Origin: Lichenicoccus sp965213775
GTDB taxonomy: Bacteria > Pseudomonadota > Alphaproteobacteria > Acetobacterales > Acetobacteraceae
Direction: 5' to 3'
DNA length: 64,000 nucleotides
Assembly (NCBI GenBank): GCA_965213775.1
Contig: CBDCAC010000006.1
Location: 9,285-73,284, forward strand
Under the pieces are notes generated by a model. It was given only the letters and a program-made list of their open reading frames with translations, did not search any database and had not been told where the DNA came from. The position numbers and the translations under genes were made by a program. Positions 25,705-33,615 of the stretch are shown piece after piece. Position 1 is the stretch's first letter; the number at the start of each line of letters is the position of its first letter.

Positions 25705-26772
25705 TCAGATGCCGGCCAGCGCGCGCAGGTCGGCGAGCGGGCGGGCGCCGAAATGCGAGATCACCTCGGAGGCGGCCACCGTGCCGATGCGGCCGCACTC
25801 GGCCAGCGGCCGGCCGGACACCAGCCCGGCGAGGAAGCCCGCGGCATAGGCGTCGCCGGCGCCGGTGGTGTCGATCACCCGGGTGGGCCGGGCCTCGACC
25901 ACGATGCGGGTGCCGCCGTTCAGGACGACGCTGCCTCGCTCGCCGCGGGTGAGTGCGGCCAGCTCGACCTCGGCTGCGACCTGATCCGCGGCGCGCTCGA
26001 AATCGTCCGTCTCATATAATGAGAGCACCTCGTCTTGGTTGGCGAACAGGATGTCGACGTCGCGGACCAGCGCGCGGAACGCCTCGCGGTGGCGCGCGAC
26101 GCAGAACGAATCCGACAGGCTGAGCGCCACCTTGCGCCCGGCCGCATGCGCCAGCTCGACCGCCAGCCGGAACGCCTTCTGCGCCTCCGGCGGGTCGAAC
26201 AGGTAGCCTTCCAGGTAGGTGACGCGCGCGGCCTGCACCGCGTGCGCCAGCACGTCGGCGGGGCCGAAGGCGGTGCAGGCGCCGAGATAGGTGTTCATGG
26301 TGCGCTGGCCGTCGGGCGTGACCAGGATGATGCAGCGCGCGGTGGCGGGGCCCGCACCCGCCTCGCCGCCGGCCAGCGCCGCGGAGGGAAAGGCGATCCC
26401 GGCGGCCTCGATGTCGCGGCGGAAATGCGCACCCGCCTCGTCGTCGGCGACCTTGCCGAGATAGCCGACGCGCGCGCCGAGCCCGGCCGCCACCACGCAG
26501 CTGTTGGCGGCCGACCCGCCGCTGGTGTGCTGCACCGCGCCCAGGTCCGCCGCGCCCAGGTCCGCCGCGCCCAGGTCCGCTGCGCCCGGGCTCGCGGTGC
26601 CGAGGATCGCGGCGATCCGGTCGGCGCGCGCGGCGTCGATCAGCGACATGCTGCCCGGGATCATGCCCTGCGCCTGCGGGAAGCCCGCCGGCACCGGCGC
26701 CAGCACGTCGACGATGGCGTTGCCGATGCCGAGCATGTCGAGAGACGGTTCCGCTAGGGCGAGGGGCGTCAT
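25705..26772 (-). CDS. PfkB family carbohydrate/adenosine kinase
   Basis: The protein is 355 residues from the ATG at 26772, which has GGAAGG upstream. It contains the ribokinase N-terminal GGSAANSCVVAAGLGARVGYLG and the C-terminal signature DTTGAGDAYAAGFLAGL with catalytic Asp. PfkB enzymes of this subgroup, found next to housekeeping genes in alphaproteobacteria, are often annotated adenosine kinase. The substrate is not provable here, though the window's purine-uptake genes make it plausible. Between residues about 60 and 78 there is an in-frame expansion of five-residue AADLG units, encoded by a 15-bp tandem repeat. Confidence 0.88.
   Translation of the reverse strand: MTPLALAEPSLDMLGIGNAIVDVLAPVPAGFPQAQGMIPGSMSLIDAARADRIAAILGTASPGAADLGAADLGAADLGAVQHTSGGSAANSCVVAAGLGARVGYLGKVADDEAGAHFRRDIEAAGIAFPSAALAGGEAGAGPATARCIILVTPDGQRTMNTYLGACTAFGPADVLAHAVQAARVTYLEGYLFDPPEAQKAFRLAVELAHAAGRKVALSLSDSFCVARHREAFRALVRDVDILFANQDEVLSLYETDDFERAADQVAAEVELAALTRGERGSVVLNGGTRIVVEARPTRVIDTTGAGDAYAAGFLAGLVSGRPLAECGRIGTVAASEVISHFGARPLADLRALAGI
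26537..26583. repeat. 15-bp tandem repeat inside the PfkB kinase gene
   Basis: About three copies of GCCCAGGTCCGCCGC occur in tandem. On the coding strand each copy reads Ala-Ala-Asp-Leu-Gly, so copy-number changes would keep frame. The repeat lies just before the conserved substrate-binding GGSAANS block, probably in a surface loop. Confidence 0.85.
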
Positions 26773-26999
26773 CGTTGGACCTTCCATGCAGCTCGCCGCT
26801 GCGCCTATCACCGGGGTGCGGCGCGCGGCAAGTCCCGCGACGGCGCCGCGCCGCACGCCGCCGGCCGGCATCCCGCGCCTCGCACTTCGGGACCCTGCCC
26901 CTTGTGGTGCGCCATGCTGGCGTGTAAGGCGGAACGACGGGCGACAGCTCGTTCCGCGGTCACAAATGCGCATCGTTCTGAAATGATCGGAGCCGGGAC

Positions 27000-27845
27000 G
27001 TGTTCAAGCGACGCAAGCCAGACGATAGCCTGCCGATCGGTCCGTCCGTCGGCATCTCCGAACCCGCCCCCGCCGAGCGTCGGGACGACCGGCCCCTGTC
27101 CACCGCCCGCCCGACGCCGCCCGCCTCGACCTTCTTCCCCGCAACGCCACAGGAAGCACAAGCGATGGGTCGTTCTCCGTTCCCTGCCGCACCCTCCCCG
27201 CCGCCGCCGCGTCCCGGCACCCTGATCCCGCCCGGACCGCCCCAGCCATCGGGCCAGGGATCGGGCCAGGGATCCGGCCAGTCGTCGGCCCAGTCGTCCG
27301 CCCAGTCATCGGGCCAGTCATTGGGCCAGCCAATGGGCCAGGGCATGCCGCCGGCACCCGGCGTCGCCGTCGGGCGCGCGTCGCGGGAGCCCGCCGAGAA
27401 GCGCACCCTGGTGGTCGGCCGCGGCATCAGCGTGCAGGGCACGGTTCAGGATGCCGAGCGGCTGGTGGTCGAAGGCACGGTGGAGGCCAGCATGATCCAG
27501 GCCGCCGAGCTGCACGTGGCCCCCGGCGGCGTGTTCCGCGGCGAGGTGCAGGTGCAGGACGCGGAGCTCGCCGGCACCATCGACGGCACCCTGACCGCGC
27601 GCGGCAACCTGGTGATACGCAGCACCGGCCGCCTGCTCGGCACCGCCAGGTGCCGCAGGCTGCAGGTCGAGGATGGCGGCCAGGTGACCGGCCGGCTCGA
27701 GATGCTGACCGACCAGGCGCCGCTCGAGGCCGGCCTCTCACCGGCCGAGCCGTTCCGGCCGGCGCCGCAGATGCCCGAGGCCGCGACCCGGCAGGGCCAG
27801 GAGGCCGGCCTGTCGGGAGGCGTGTCGGGCGACGTGCTGGGCTGA
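27000..27845 (+). CDS. Bactofilin family cytoskeletal protein
   Basis: The 281-residue product has a disordered Pro/Gln/Ser N-terminal half and a bactofilin (DUF583) beta-helix core from about residue 135. The core is a series of short strands such as TLVVGRGISVQGTVQDAERLVVE and LAGTIDGTLTARGNLVIRS. Bactofilins polymerise without nucleotides and organise envelope synthesis or stalk and cell shape. The start is a GTG at 27000 preceded by GGAG. The N-terminal Gln/Ser tract comes from a 12-bp tandem repeat. The usual peptidase M23 partner gene is not adjacent. Confidence 0.9.
   Translation: MFKRRKPDDSLPIGPSVGISEPAPAERRDDRPLSTARPTPPASTFFPATPQEAQAMGRSPFPAAPSPPPPRPGTLIPPGPPQPSGQGSGQGSGQSSAQSSAQSSGQSLGQPMGQGMPPAPGVAVGRASREPAEKRTLVVGRGISVQGTVQDAERLVVEGTVEASMIQAAELHVAPGGVFRGEVQVQDAELAGTIDGTLTARGNLVIRSTGRLLGTARCRRLQVEDGGQVTGRLEMLTDQAPLEAGLSPAEPFRPAPQMPEAATRQGQEAGLSGGVSGDVLG
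27249..27344. repeat. 12-bp tandem repeat inside the bactofilin gene
   Basis: Eight imperfect 12-base units of the type TCGGGCCAGGGA encode Ser-Gly-Gln-Gly or variants (SGQG, SGQS, SAQS, LGQP, MGQG). The repeat lies in the disordered N-terminal region, so length variation should be tolerated. Confidence 0.85.
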
Positions 27846-27891
27846 GCCGCCTGGCCCGGCTTCGCCCGGGCGGGCGCCCCGGGCCGTGCCG

Positions 27892-28443
27892 TCAGGCGAC
27901 CGTGTCGCGCCGGTCGCGCAGCCTGACGTAGGCGAGCTGCGCGTGTGCGGTGCAGTACGGCTTGCCCGGGATCGGCTCGCCGCCGCAGAAGCGGAACTGC
28001 TTGGTGCCCGGATCGCCGAGCGGCCAGCAGCAGCTCTGGGCGCGCCGGCGCGGCGTCGTGTGACCGAGGCGCGGCACCGGCAGCTCGGCTTCGTGCACAG
28101 ATCCGGCACGCTCGGCTCCGGCCGCCCCCTGCGCCGGAGCCGGGGCACGCAGCGCGGTGACGGTGGCCGCGGCAACCGGGAGCGGCGGCTGGCGGGCGGG
28201 TTCGGGCTTCTCGGCGCGCGGGATCAGGCGGGCGACCTGCGCCGGCTCGCGGCGCGCGGTCGGCGCGCCGGCCTGTGCGGTGTTCTTGCGTATCGGCGAG
28301 GGTCGCGCGGGCAGGATCAGGCGGTGCGCCTTGCCCACCACCGCGTTCTTGGTTATCGACAGCCGCCGTCCGATCTCGGCGGTGGAATGTCCTTCCTGCC
28401 AGAGGCTGCGCAGACGCGAGATCGTCTCCTCGGTCCATTCCAT
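27892..28443 (-). CDS. gcrA: Cell-cycle regulator GcrA
   Basis: The 183-residue protein starts MEWTEETISRLRSLWQEGHS, the GcrA helix-turn-helix, then IGRRLSITKNAVVGKAHRL. It ends with the conserved Cys-containing CCWPLGDPGTKQFRFCGG and YCTAHAQLAYV. GcrA binds the sigma-70 holoenzyme and activates promoters carrying methylated GANTC sites during S phase, working with CcrM. An Ala/Pro-rich linker joins the two domains. GAGAGGAA precedes the ATG. A DnaA-box-like sequence lies about 80 bases upstream, consistent with DnaA control known in Caulobacter. Confidence 0.96.
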   Translation of the reverse strand: MEWTEETISRLRSLWQEGHSTAEIGRRLSITKNAVVGKAHRLILPARPSPIRKNTAQAGAPTARREPAQVARLIPRAEKPEPARQPPLPVAAATVTALRAPAPAQGAAGAERAGSVHEAELPVPRLGHTTPRRRAQSCCWPLGDPGTKQFRFCGGEPIPGKPYCTAHAQLAYVRLRDRRDTVA

Positions 28444-28509
28444 GCCGTGTTCCTCTCGGTTCGGACCCTCCGAGCCTATGGCACAACCACCCTCGGCTCA
28501 ACGCCGCGA

Positions 28510-28529
28510 CCACAAAATCTTGTGGACAA
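28510..28529 (-). promoter_or_regulatory. DnaA-box-like site and inverted repeat upstream of gcrA
   Basis: CCACAA-AATC-TTGTGG (28510-28525) is a perfect 6-base-arm inverted repeat. It overlaps TTGTCCACA on the minus strand (28521-28529), one base from the DnaA consensus TTATCCACA. It is 78-86 bases before the gcrA start. DnaA activates gcrA in Caulobacter; activity here is inferred. Confidence 0.45.
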
Positions 28530-28677
28530 AGCTGGGGATGGACGCAACCCCTCGTGGGATAACCCCAATCCGGCGTCTCAGGAACCTGCAGCGAGGCGAG
28601 CCGTGAGACGACGTGTCGCAGCCGTGGCACGCGCGGCTCCGGCGCGATAGGATGAGCCGGTCCGGCGGGAGGACGCG

Positions 28678-29379
28678 ATGGGAGCGACGGGGCTGCTGGC
28701 GTTGGCGGCGATCGCCTGGGTCTGCGTCCATGTCGGCATCGCCGGAACCGCGGTGCGCCGCGCGGTCGCCGGGCGGATCGGCGACGGCGGCTTCCGCGGC
28801 CTGTTCTCGGTGCTCTCGGTGGCCGCGATCTCGTTCCTGGTCGTCGGCTACCAGCGCGCGCACCGCGGCGGCCAGGTGCTGCTCTGGAGCGCGCCCGCCT
28901 GGCTCGGCTGGGTCCTCGTCGCGCTGATGGCCGCGGCCTTCGTGCTGCTGGTCGGCTCGGTGAGCGTGCCCAACCCGACCGCGGTGGGCGGCGAGCGCCA
29001 GCTCGGCGTCGAGCCGCGTGGCGTGCTGCGGATCACGCGCCATCCGATGCTTTGGTCGTTCGCGATCTGGTCGGCGGTGCACGTGGTCGGCAACGGCGAC
29101 CTGGTCTCGCTGCTGTTCTTCGGCGCGTTCGGCCTCACCGCGCTGATCGGCATGCCCTCGATCGACCGCAAGGTGGCGAGGCGCGATCCGGCGGGCTGGT
29201 CGCGCCTCGCGCAGCGCACGTCGATCGTGCCGTTCGCCGCCATCCTGGGCGGCCGCAACCGCCTCGTGCTGCGCGAGATCGGCTGGATCGCCCCCGCCGG
29301 CCTGGCACTGGGGGCGGCGCTGCTCGCGCTGCATCCGTGGCTGTTCCACGCCGCCCCGCTGCCGGGCGGCGGCTGGTAG
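28678..29379 (+). CDS. NnrU family membrane protein
   Basis: The 233-residue product has about six hydrophobic segments and the NnrU core ITRHPMLWSFAIWSAVHVVG and LLFFGAFGLTALIGMPSIDRK. NnrU proteins are related to isoprenylcysteine-methyltransferase-like membrane folds and were first linked to nitric-oxide metabolism; a precise activity is not established. GGGAGGA precedes the ATG. It is divergent from gcrA and convergent with rnd, with a dual-hairpin repeat at the convergence. Confidence 0.88.
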   Translation: MGATGLLALAAIAWVCVHVGIAGTAVRRAVAGRIGDGGFRGLFSVLSVAAISFLVVGYQRAHRGGQVLLWSAPAWLGWVLVALMAAAFVLLVGSVSVPNPTAVGGERQLGVEPRGVLRITRHPMLWSFAIWSAVHVVGNGDLVSLLFFGAFGLTALIGMPSIDRKVARRDPAGWSRLAQRTSIVPFAAILGGRNRLVLREIGWIAPAGLALGAALLALHPWLFHAAPLPGGGW

Positions 29380-29382
29380 ATC

Positions 29383-29435
29383 GGGGTCCGGGGCCGCCGG
29401 CCCCGGCGGTTCGAGGGCAGCGCCCTCGCCTTGCC
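29383..29435. repeat. Dual-hairpin repeat, copy 6
   Basis: On the minus strand: hairpin GAGGGCGCTGCCCTC, linker GAACCGC (a variant of GACCCGC), hairpin CGGGGCCGGCGGCCCCG. It lies exactly between the convergent stops of nnrU and rnd. Confidence 0.7.
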
Positions 29436-30620
29436 TTATCCCCCGACCCGCAACAGCTTGACGCGCCTGCCATCCACCCCCAGCGAGACCTGCCCCGCCT
29501 TGAGCGCCAGCGCGTCGTCGCCGAACACCTGTCGCCGCCAGCCCGCCAGTGCGGGGATCTGCGGCTCCGGCTCCACCGCCAGCCGGTCGATCTCCTCGGA
29601 CGAGGCGAGCAGCCGCGGCGCCACGTCGTGCTGCTCCGCCTTGGCCGCCAGCAGCACCTTGAGCAGCGACACCAGGGCGGGCGAAGGGCGCGGCCCGTCC
29701 TTGCGCGCGGCCTGCGGCAGCGCCGCGTCGGGCTCGTGGCGCGCCGCCTCGATGGCGGCGAGCAGCCCGGCGCCGCCGCGGCCCTCGGCGAAGCCGCGCG
29801 AGACGCCGCGCACGCGCGCCAGCGCCTCGACGTCGCGCGGCGCGGTGGCGGCGATCTCCAGCAGGCTCTCGTCCTTGAGCAGGCGCTGCCGCGGCACGTT
29901 GACCCGCTGCGCCTCGCGCTCGCGCCAGGCGGCGGAGGCGCGCAGCACGCCGAGCATGCGACGGTTGCCGGTGCGCGGCCGCAGCCGCTCCCACAGCGTC
30001 TCGGGATCGGGGCGGAAGGTCTGCGGGTCGGACAGGTAGGCCATCTCCTGCGCCACCCAGTCCAGCCGGCCCTCGCGCTGCAGCCGCGCGGTCAGCTTGA
30101 GGTAGACGTCGCGCAGGTAGGTGACGTCGGCGGCGGCATAGGCGATCTGCGCCGGCGAGAGCGGACGCGCCGACCAGTCGCTGAAGCGGTGCGCCTTGTC
30201 GATCTCGCCGCCGGTGAGCGAGGCGACCAGGCTGTCGTAGCCGACCTGGTCGCCGAAGCCCGCCACCATCGCCGCCACCTGGGTGTCGAACAGCGAGACC
30301 GGGAGGCGGCCGAACCGGTGCAGGAAGATCTCCAGGTCCTGCCGGGCGGCGTGGAACACCTTCACCACCGCCGGGTCGTCGAGCAGGGCGCCCAGCGGCG
30401 CGAGATCGATGTCCTCGGCCTGGGCGTCGAGCACGATCACCTCGTCGGCACCGCCGAGCTGCACGACGCAGAGCTCCGGCCAGTAGGTGCGCTCGCGCAC
30501 GAACTCGGTGTCGATGGTGACGAAGCGCTCGCCGCGCAATCGGGAGATGGCGGCGGCGAGGACGTCGTTGTCGGTGACCAGGACGGGATCGGGATAAGGT
30601 GCTGACGCGGGACGGATCAT
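29436..30620 (-). CDS. rnd: Ribonuclease D
   Basis: The 394-residue 3'-5' exoribonuclease has the DEDD-type catalytic motifs: FVTIDTEFVRERTYWP (Exo I), KVFHAARQDLEIF (Exo II) and QIAYAAADVTYL (Exo III, DEDDy). HRDC-type helical domains follow (residues about 210-290 and beyond). RNase D matures tRNA 3' ends. The ATG at 30620 starts MIRPASAPYPDPVLV. It is divergent from aspS, with about 160 bases between them. Confidence 0.95.
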   Translation of the reverse strand: MIRPASAPYPDPVLVTDNDVLAAAISRLRGERFVTIDTEFVRERTYWPELCVVQLGGADEVIVLDAQAEDIDLAPLGALLDDPAVVKVFHAARQDLEIFLHRFGRLPVSLFDTQVAAMVAGFGDQVGYDSLVASLTGGEIDKAHRFSDWSARPLSPAQIAYAAADVTYLRDVYLKLTARLQREGRLDWVAQEMAYLSDPQTFRPDPETLWERLRPRTGNRRMLGVLRASAAWREREAQRVNVPRQRLLKDESLLEIAATAPRDVEALARVRGVSRGFAEGRGGAGLLAAIEAARHEPDAALPQAARKDGPRPSPALVSLLKVLLAAKAEQHDVAPRLLASSEEIDRLAVEPEPQIPALAGWRRQVFGDDALALKAGQVSLGVDGRRVKLLRVGG

Positions 30621-30782
30621 GGCGAGGCTGTTACACCTTGATCGCAGCAGGCGGAAGCGGCGCCGCCTTCGGTGGGAGCCGGCGGCGCGTGTTGACAGCC
30701 GGCCGGCCGCTCGGCTTGCTGCCTGCCCGCCGTGGCGCCGGCCGATCGGGCCGGCCACGCCTCCGCCGAGCAGGACCAGACC

Positions 30783-32564
30783 ATGCATCCCTACCGCACC
30801 CACCGCTGTGCCGACCTGCGCAGCACCGACGCCGGGCAGACCGTGCGTCTCTCCGGCTGGGTGCACAGCAAGCGCGACCATGGCGGGCTGCTGTTCCTCG
30901 ACCTGCGCGATCACTACGGCATCACCCAGGTGGTGATCCCGGCGGGCTCGGAGCTGCTCGCGTCGGCCGAGCGGCTGCGGGTCGAGAGCGTGGTCACCGT
31001 CACCGGCGCGGTGCTGCGCCGCGAGGGGGCGACGGTCAACCCGAAGCTCGCCACCGGCGAGATCGAGGTGCGGGCGCAGAGCCTGGAGACGCAGTCCGCG
31101 GCCGCGGTGCTGCCGTTGCAGGTGGCGGGCCAGGAAAGCTATCCCGAGGAGCTGCGGCTGAGATACCGCTTCATCGATCTCAGGCGCGACAAGCTGCACC
31201 GCAACATGATGCTGCGCGCCGGCGTGATCGCGAGCCTGCGGGCGCGCATGACCGCGCAGGGCTTCACCGAGTTCCAGACGCCGATCCTGACCGCCTCCAG
31301 CCCGGAGGGCGCGCGCGACTTCCTGGTGCCGTCGCGCACCCATCCCGGGCGGTTCTACGCGCTGCCGCAGGCGCCGCAGCAGTTCAAGCAGCTGGCGATG
31401 GTCGCGGGCTTCGACCGCTACTTCCAGATCGCGCCCTGCTTTCGCGACGAGGCGGCGCGCGCCGACCGCTCGCCGGGCGAGTTCTACCAGCTCGATTTCG
31501 AGATGTCGTTCGTGACCCAGGAGGACGTGTTCGCGACCCTGGAGCCGGTGATGGCGGGCATCTTCGAGGAGTTCGGACAGGGTCGGACGGTGAGTGCGGC
31601 ACCGTTCGAGCGCATCCCCTACGATGCCGCACTGGCGAGGTACGGCACCGACAAGCCCGACCTGCGCAACCCGCTGCGTCTCACCGACGTCACCGCGCAG
31701 TTCGCCGGCTCCGGCTTCGGGCTGTTCGCCCGGCTCGCGGCCGGCGGCGGCCAGGTGCGCGCGATCCCGGCACCGGGTGCCGCCGGCCGGCCGCGCTCGT
31801 TCTTCGACAAGCTCGGCGAATGGGCGCGCGGCGAAGGTGCCGGCGGGCTCGGCTACATCAGCTTCGCGGCCGACGGCGCGCACGGGCCGATCGCGCGCAA
31901 CCTGGAGGCTGACCGGGCGGAGGCGATCCGCCTCGCCTGCGGCCTGCAGCCGGGCGACGCGGTGTTCTTCGCCGCCGGCAGCGGCGGCGAGATGGTGCGG
32001 TTCTCCGGGCTGGCGCGCACCCGGATCGCGGGCGAGCTCGGGCTGATCGAGCCCGACGCGTTCCGCTTCTGCTGGATCACCGACTTCCCGATGTACGAGA
32101 TCAACGAGGAGACCGGCCGCATCGACTTCAGCCACAACCCGTTCTCGATGCCGCAGGGCGGGCTCGCGGCACTCGACGGGCAGGACCCGCTCACCATCAA
32201 GGCGTTCCAGTACGACATCGTCTGCAACGGCGTCGAGCTGTCGTCGGGGGCGATACGCAACCACCTGCCGGAGGTGATGATCCGCGCCTTCGCCATCGCC
32301 GGCTACGACGAGGGCGAGGTCGAGGCGCGCTTCGGCGGCATGCTGGCCGCGTTCCGCTACGGGGCGCCGCCGCATGGCGGCTCCGCCCCCGGCGTCGACC
32401 GCATCGTGATGCTGCTCGCCGACGAGCCCAACATACGCGAGGTGATCCTGTTCCCGCTGAACCAGGGCGGCGAGGACCCGATGATGGGGGCGCCGGCGCC
32501 GATCGATGCGAGGCGGCTCAAGGAGCTGTCGCTGCGGCTGGACCTGCCGCCGGCGCGCGCCTGA
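30783..32564 (+). CDS. aspS: Aspartyl-tRNA synthetase
   Basis: This class II synthetase of 593 residues begins with the anticodon-binding OB fold (VRLSGWVHSKRDHGGLLFLD). It continues with motif 2 (FRDEAARADRSPGEFYQLD), the bacterial insertion domain and motif 3 (GGSAPGVDRIVMLL). Bacterial-length AspRS of this type in genomes lacking asparagine synthetase can be non-discriminating for tRNA-Asn; this cannot be decided here. The ATG at 30783 follows AGGA. Its stop codon shares one base with the eipB start (TGATG). Confidence 0.96.
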   Translation: MHPYRTHRCADLRSTDAGQTVRLSGWVHSKRDHGGLLFLDLRDHYGITQVVIPAGSELLASAERLRVESVVTVTGAVLRREGATVNPKLATGEIEVRAQSLETQSAAAVLPLQVAGQESYPEELRLRYRFIDLRRDKLHRNMMLRAGVIASLRARMTAQGFTEFQTPILTASSPEGARDFLVPSRTHPGRFYALPQAPQQFKQLAMVAGFDRYFQIAPCFRDEAARADRSPGEFYQLDFEMSFVTQEDVFATLEPVMAGIFEEFGQGRTVSAAPFERIPYDAALARYGTDKPDLRNPLRLTDVTAQFAGSGFGLFARLAAGGGQVRAIPAPGAAGRPRSFFDKLGEWARGEGAGGLGYISFAADGAHGPIARNLEADRAEAIRLACGLQPGDAVFFAAGSGGEMVRFSGLARTRIAGELGLIEPDAFRFCWITDFPMYEINEETGRIDFSHNPFSMPQGGLAALDGQDPLTIKAFQYDIVCNGVELSSGAIRNHLPEVMIRAFAIAGYDEGEVEARFGGMLAAFRYGAPPHGGSAPGVDRIVMLLADEPNIREVILFPLNQGGEDPMMGAPAPIDARRLKELSLRLDLPPARA

Positions 32565-33406
32565 TGGCGACCTCTTCCGGCCGCACGGTCGTGCCGCGTG
32601 GCGTGCTGCTGGGCGTGCTGCTGGACCTGCTGCTGCTGGCGGCGGGCCGACCGGCCGCGGCCGCGCCGCTCGTCGGGCTCCCCGACGTGTCGCTCGCAGC
32701 GCACCGGGCGACCTACGACCTCACCCTGGACCGGGTGCAGGGCGGCGACACGGTCGCCGCGTCCGGCAGCCTGAGCTACCAGATCGGCGACAGCTGCGCG
32801 AGCTGGACCACCCAGCAGGAGCTGCGTCTGCACACGGTGACGCGCGACGGACAGGCAGTCGACCTGGTGTCGGACTACGCGACGCTGGAGGGCAAGGACG
32901 GCCGCCACCTCGCCTTCGACATGAAGCAGCGCACCAACGGCCAGGTGGCGCAGCAGCTGCGCGGCGACGCCTCGATGGACACCTCCGGCGGCCGGATCCG
33001 CTACACCCTGCCGCATCCGAGCCAGCTGCCGCTCGCCGCCGGCACGCTGTTCCCGATGGCGCACACCGAGGCGATCATCCAGGCCGCGCGCGCCGGCTCG
33101 AAGAGCATCGCGCCGGCCCTGTTCGACGGCACCGGACCGGACGGGGCGCAGGACACCTATGTGACCATCCTGGGCTGGCGGGCGCCGCCGTCGGCGTCGT
33201 CGGAACCGGTGCTCGCCAAGCTCGGCTCCAGCCGGGTGCACGTCGCGTTCTTCTCGCGCGCGCCAGGCACCATCACGCCGGACTACGAGAGCGCGATGCG
33301 CTATTTCGACAACGGCGTCGCCGACCAGCTGCTGATGGATTTCGGCGGCTTCACCATGCGCGGCACGCTGCGCAGCCTGGCGCTGCCGAAGCGGCCGCGC
33401 TGCTAG
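32564..33406 (+). CDS. EipB-like cell-envelope integrity protein (DUF1849)
   Basis: The 280-residue product has a signal peptide (LLDLLLLAAGRPAAA) and the family opening LAAHRATYDLTLDRVQ. The beta-spiral pattern SLSYQIGDSCASWTTQQELRL, YATLEGKDGRHLAFDMKQRT and LFPMAHTEAIIQAARAG follows. EipB was described in Brucella as a periplasmic protein needed for envelope integrity, with a conserved disulfide. One Cys is seen at the SCASW site and another at the C-terminus (RPRC). It starts within the aspS stop codon, so it is translationally coupled. Confidence 0.88.
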   Translation: MATSSGRTVVPRGVLLGVLLDLLLLAAGRPAAAAPLVGLPDVSLAAHRATYDLTLDRVQGGDTVAASGSLSYQIGDSCASWTTQQELRLHTVTRDGQAVDLVSDYATLEGKDGRHLAFDMKQRTNGQVAQQLRGDASMDTSGGRIRYTLPHPSQLPLAAGTLFPMAHTEAIIQAARAGSKSIAPALFDGTGPDGAQDTYVTILGWRAPPSASSEPVLAKLGSSRVHVAFFSRAPGTITPDYESAMRYFDNGVADQLLMDFGGFTMRGTLRSLALPKRPRC

Positions 33407-33518
33407 CAAGGCTGGGCTCCGCCCAGACCCGCCAAAGGCCCATGCCTTTGAAAACCAACTCAAATAAATGGATTCTCAAGGCTTCGCCCTGAGCGGGTCC
33501 AGGGCAGAGCCCTGGGTT
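33407..33518. repeat. Dual-hairpin GACCCG repeat, copy 7 (inverted pair)
   Basis: Left unit: hairpin CTGGGCTCCGCCCAG, linker GACCCGC, hairpin CAAAGGCCCATGCCTTTG. Right unit, inverted: hairpin CTCAAGGCTTCGCCCTGAG, linker CGGGTCC, hairpin AGGGCAGAGCCCT. An AT-rich joint (AACTCAAATAAATGGATT) separates them. It immediately follows the eipB stop. Confidence 0.8.
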
Positions 33519-33552
33519 GCTCGGTGACACCTGGCCCGCGGGCGCGAGGAGG

Positions 33553-33582
33553 TTGACAGGTGACCTTGGCTGGAACGATATT
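33553..33582 (+). promoter_or_regulatory. Probable sigma-70 promoter for the GT-A glycosyltransferase
   Basis: A perfect TTGACA at 33553-33558 is followed after 18 bases by GATATT at 33577-33582. A T-run and the gene start lie 33 bases further on. In this GC-rich window the AT-rich patch is conspicuous. Confidence 0.55.
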
Positions 33583-33615
33583 TTTTCGTTATCAGGGATC
33601 CGGTTCCGGCACAGC

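Noticed and set aside
26537..27344. Short tandem repeats considered as a possible CRISPR array
   Set aside because: Units are 12 and 15 bases, contiguous without spacers and in frame inside two coding genes. No cas gene is present.
29436..32375. Frame joining ribonuclease D to 580 upstream residues
   Set aside because: The upstream part is antisense to aspS and has no domain; the ATG at 30620 starts a normal RNase D.
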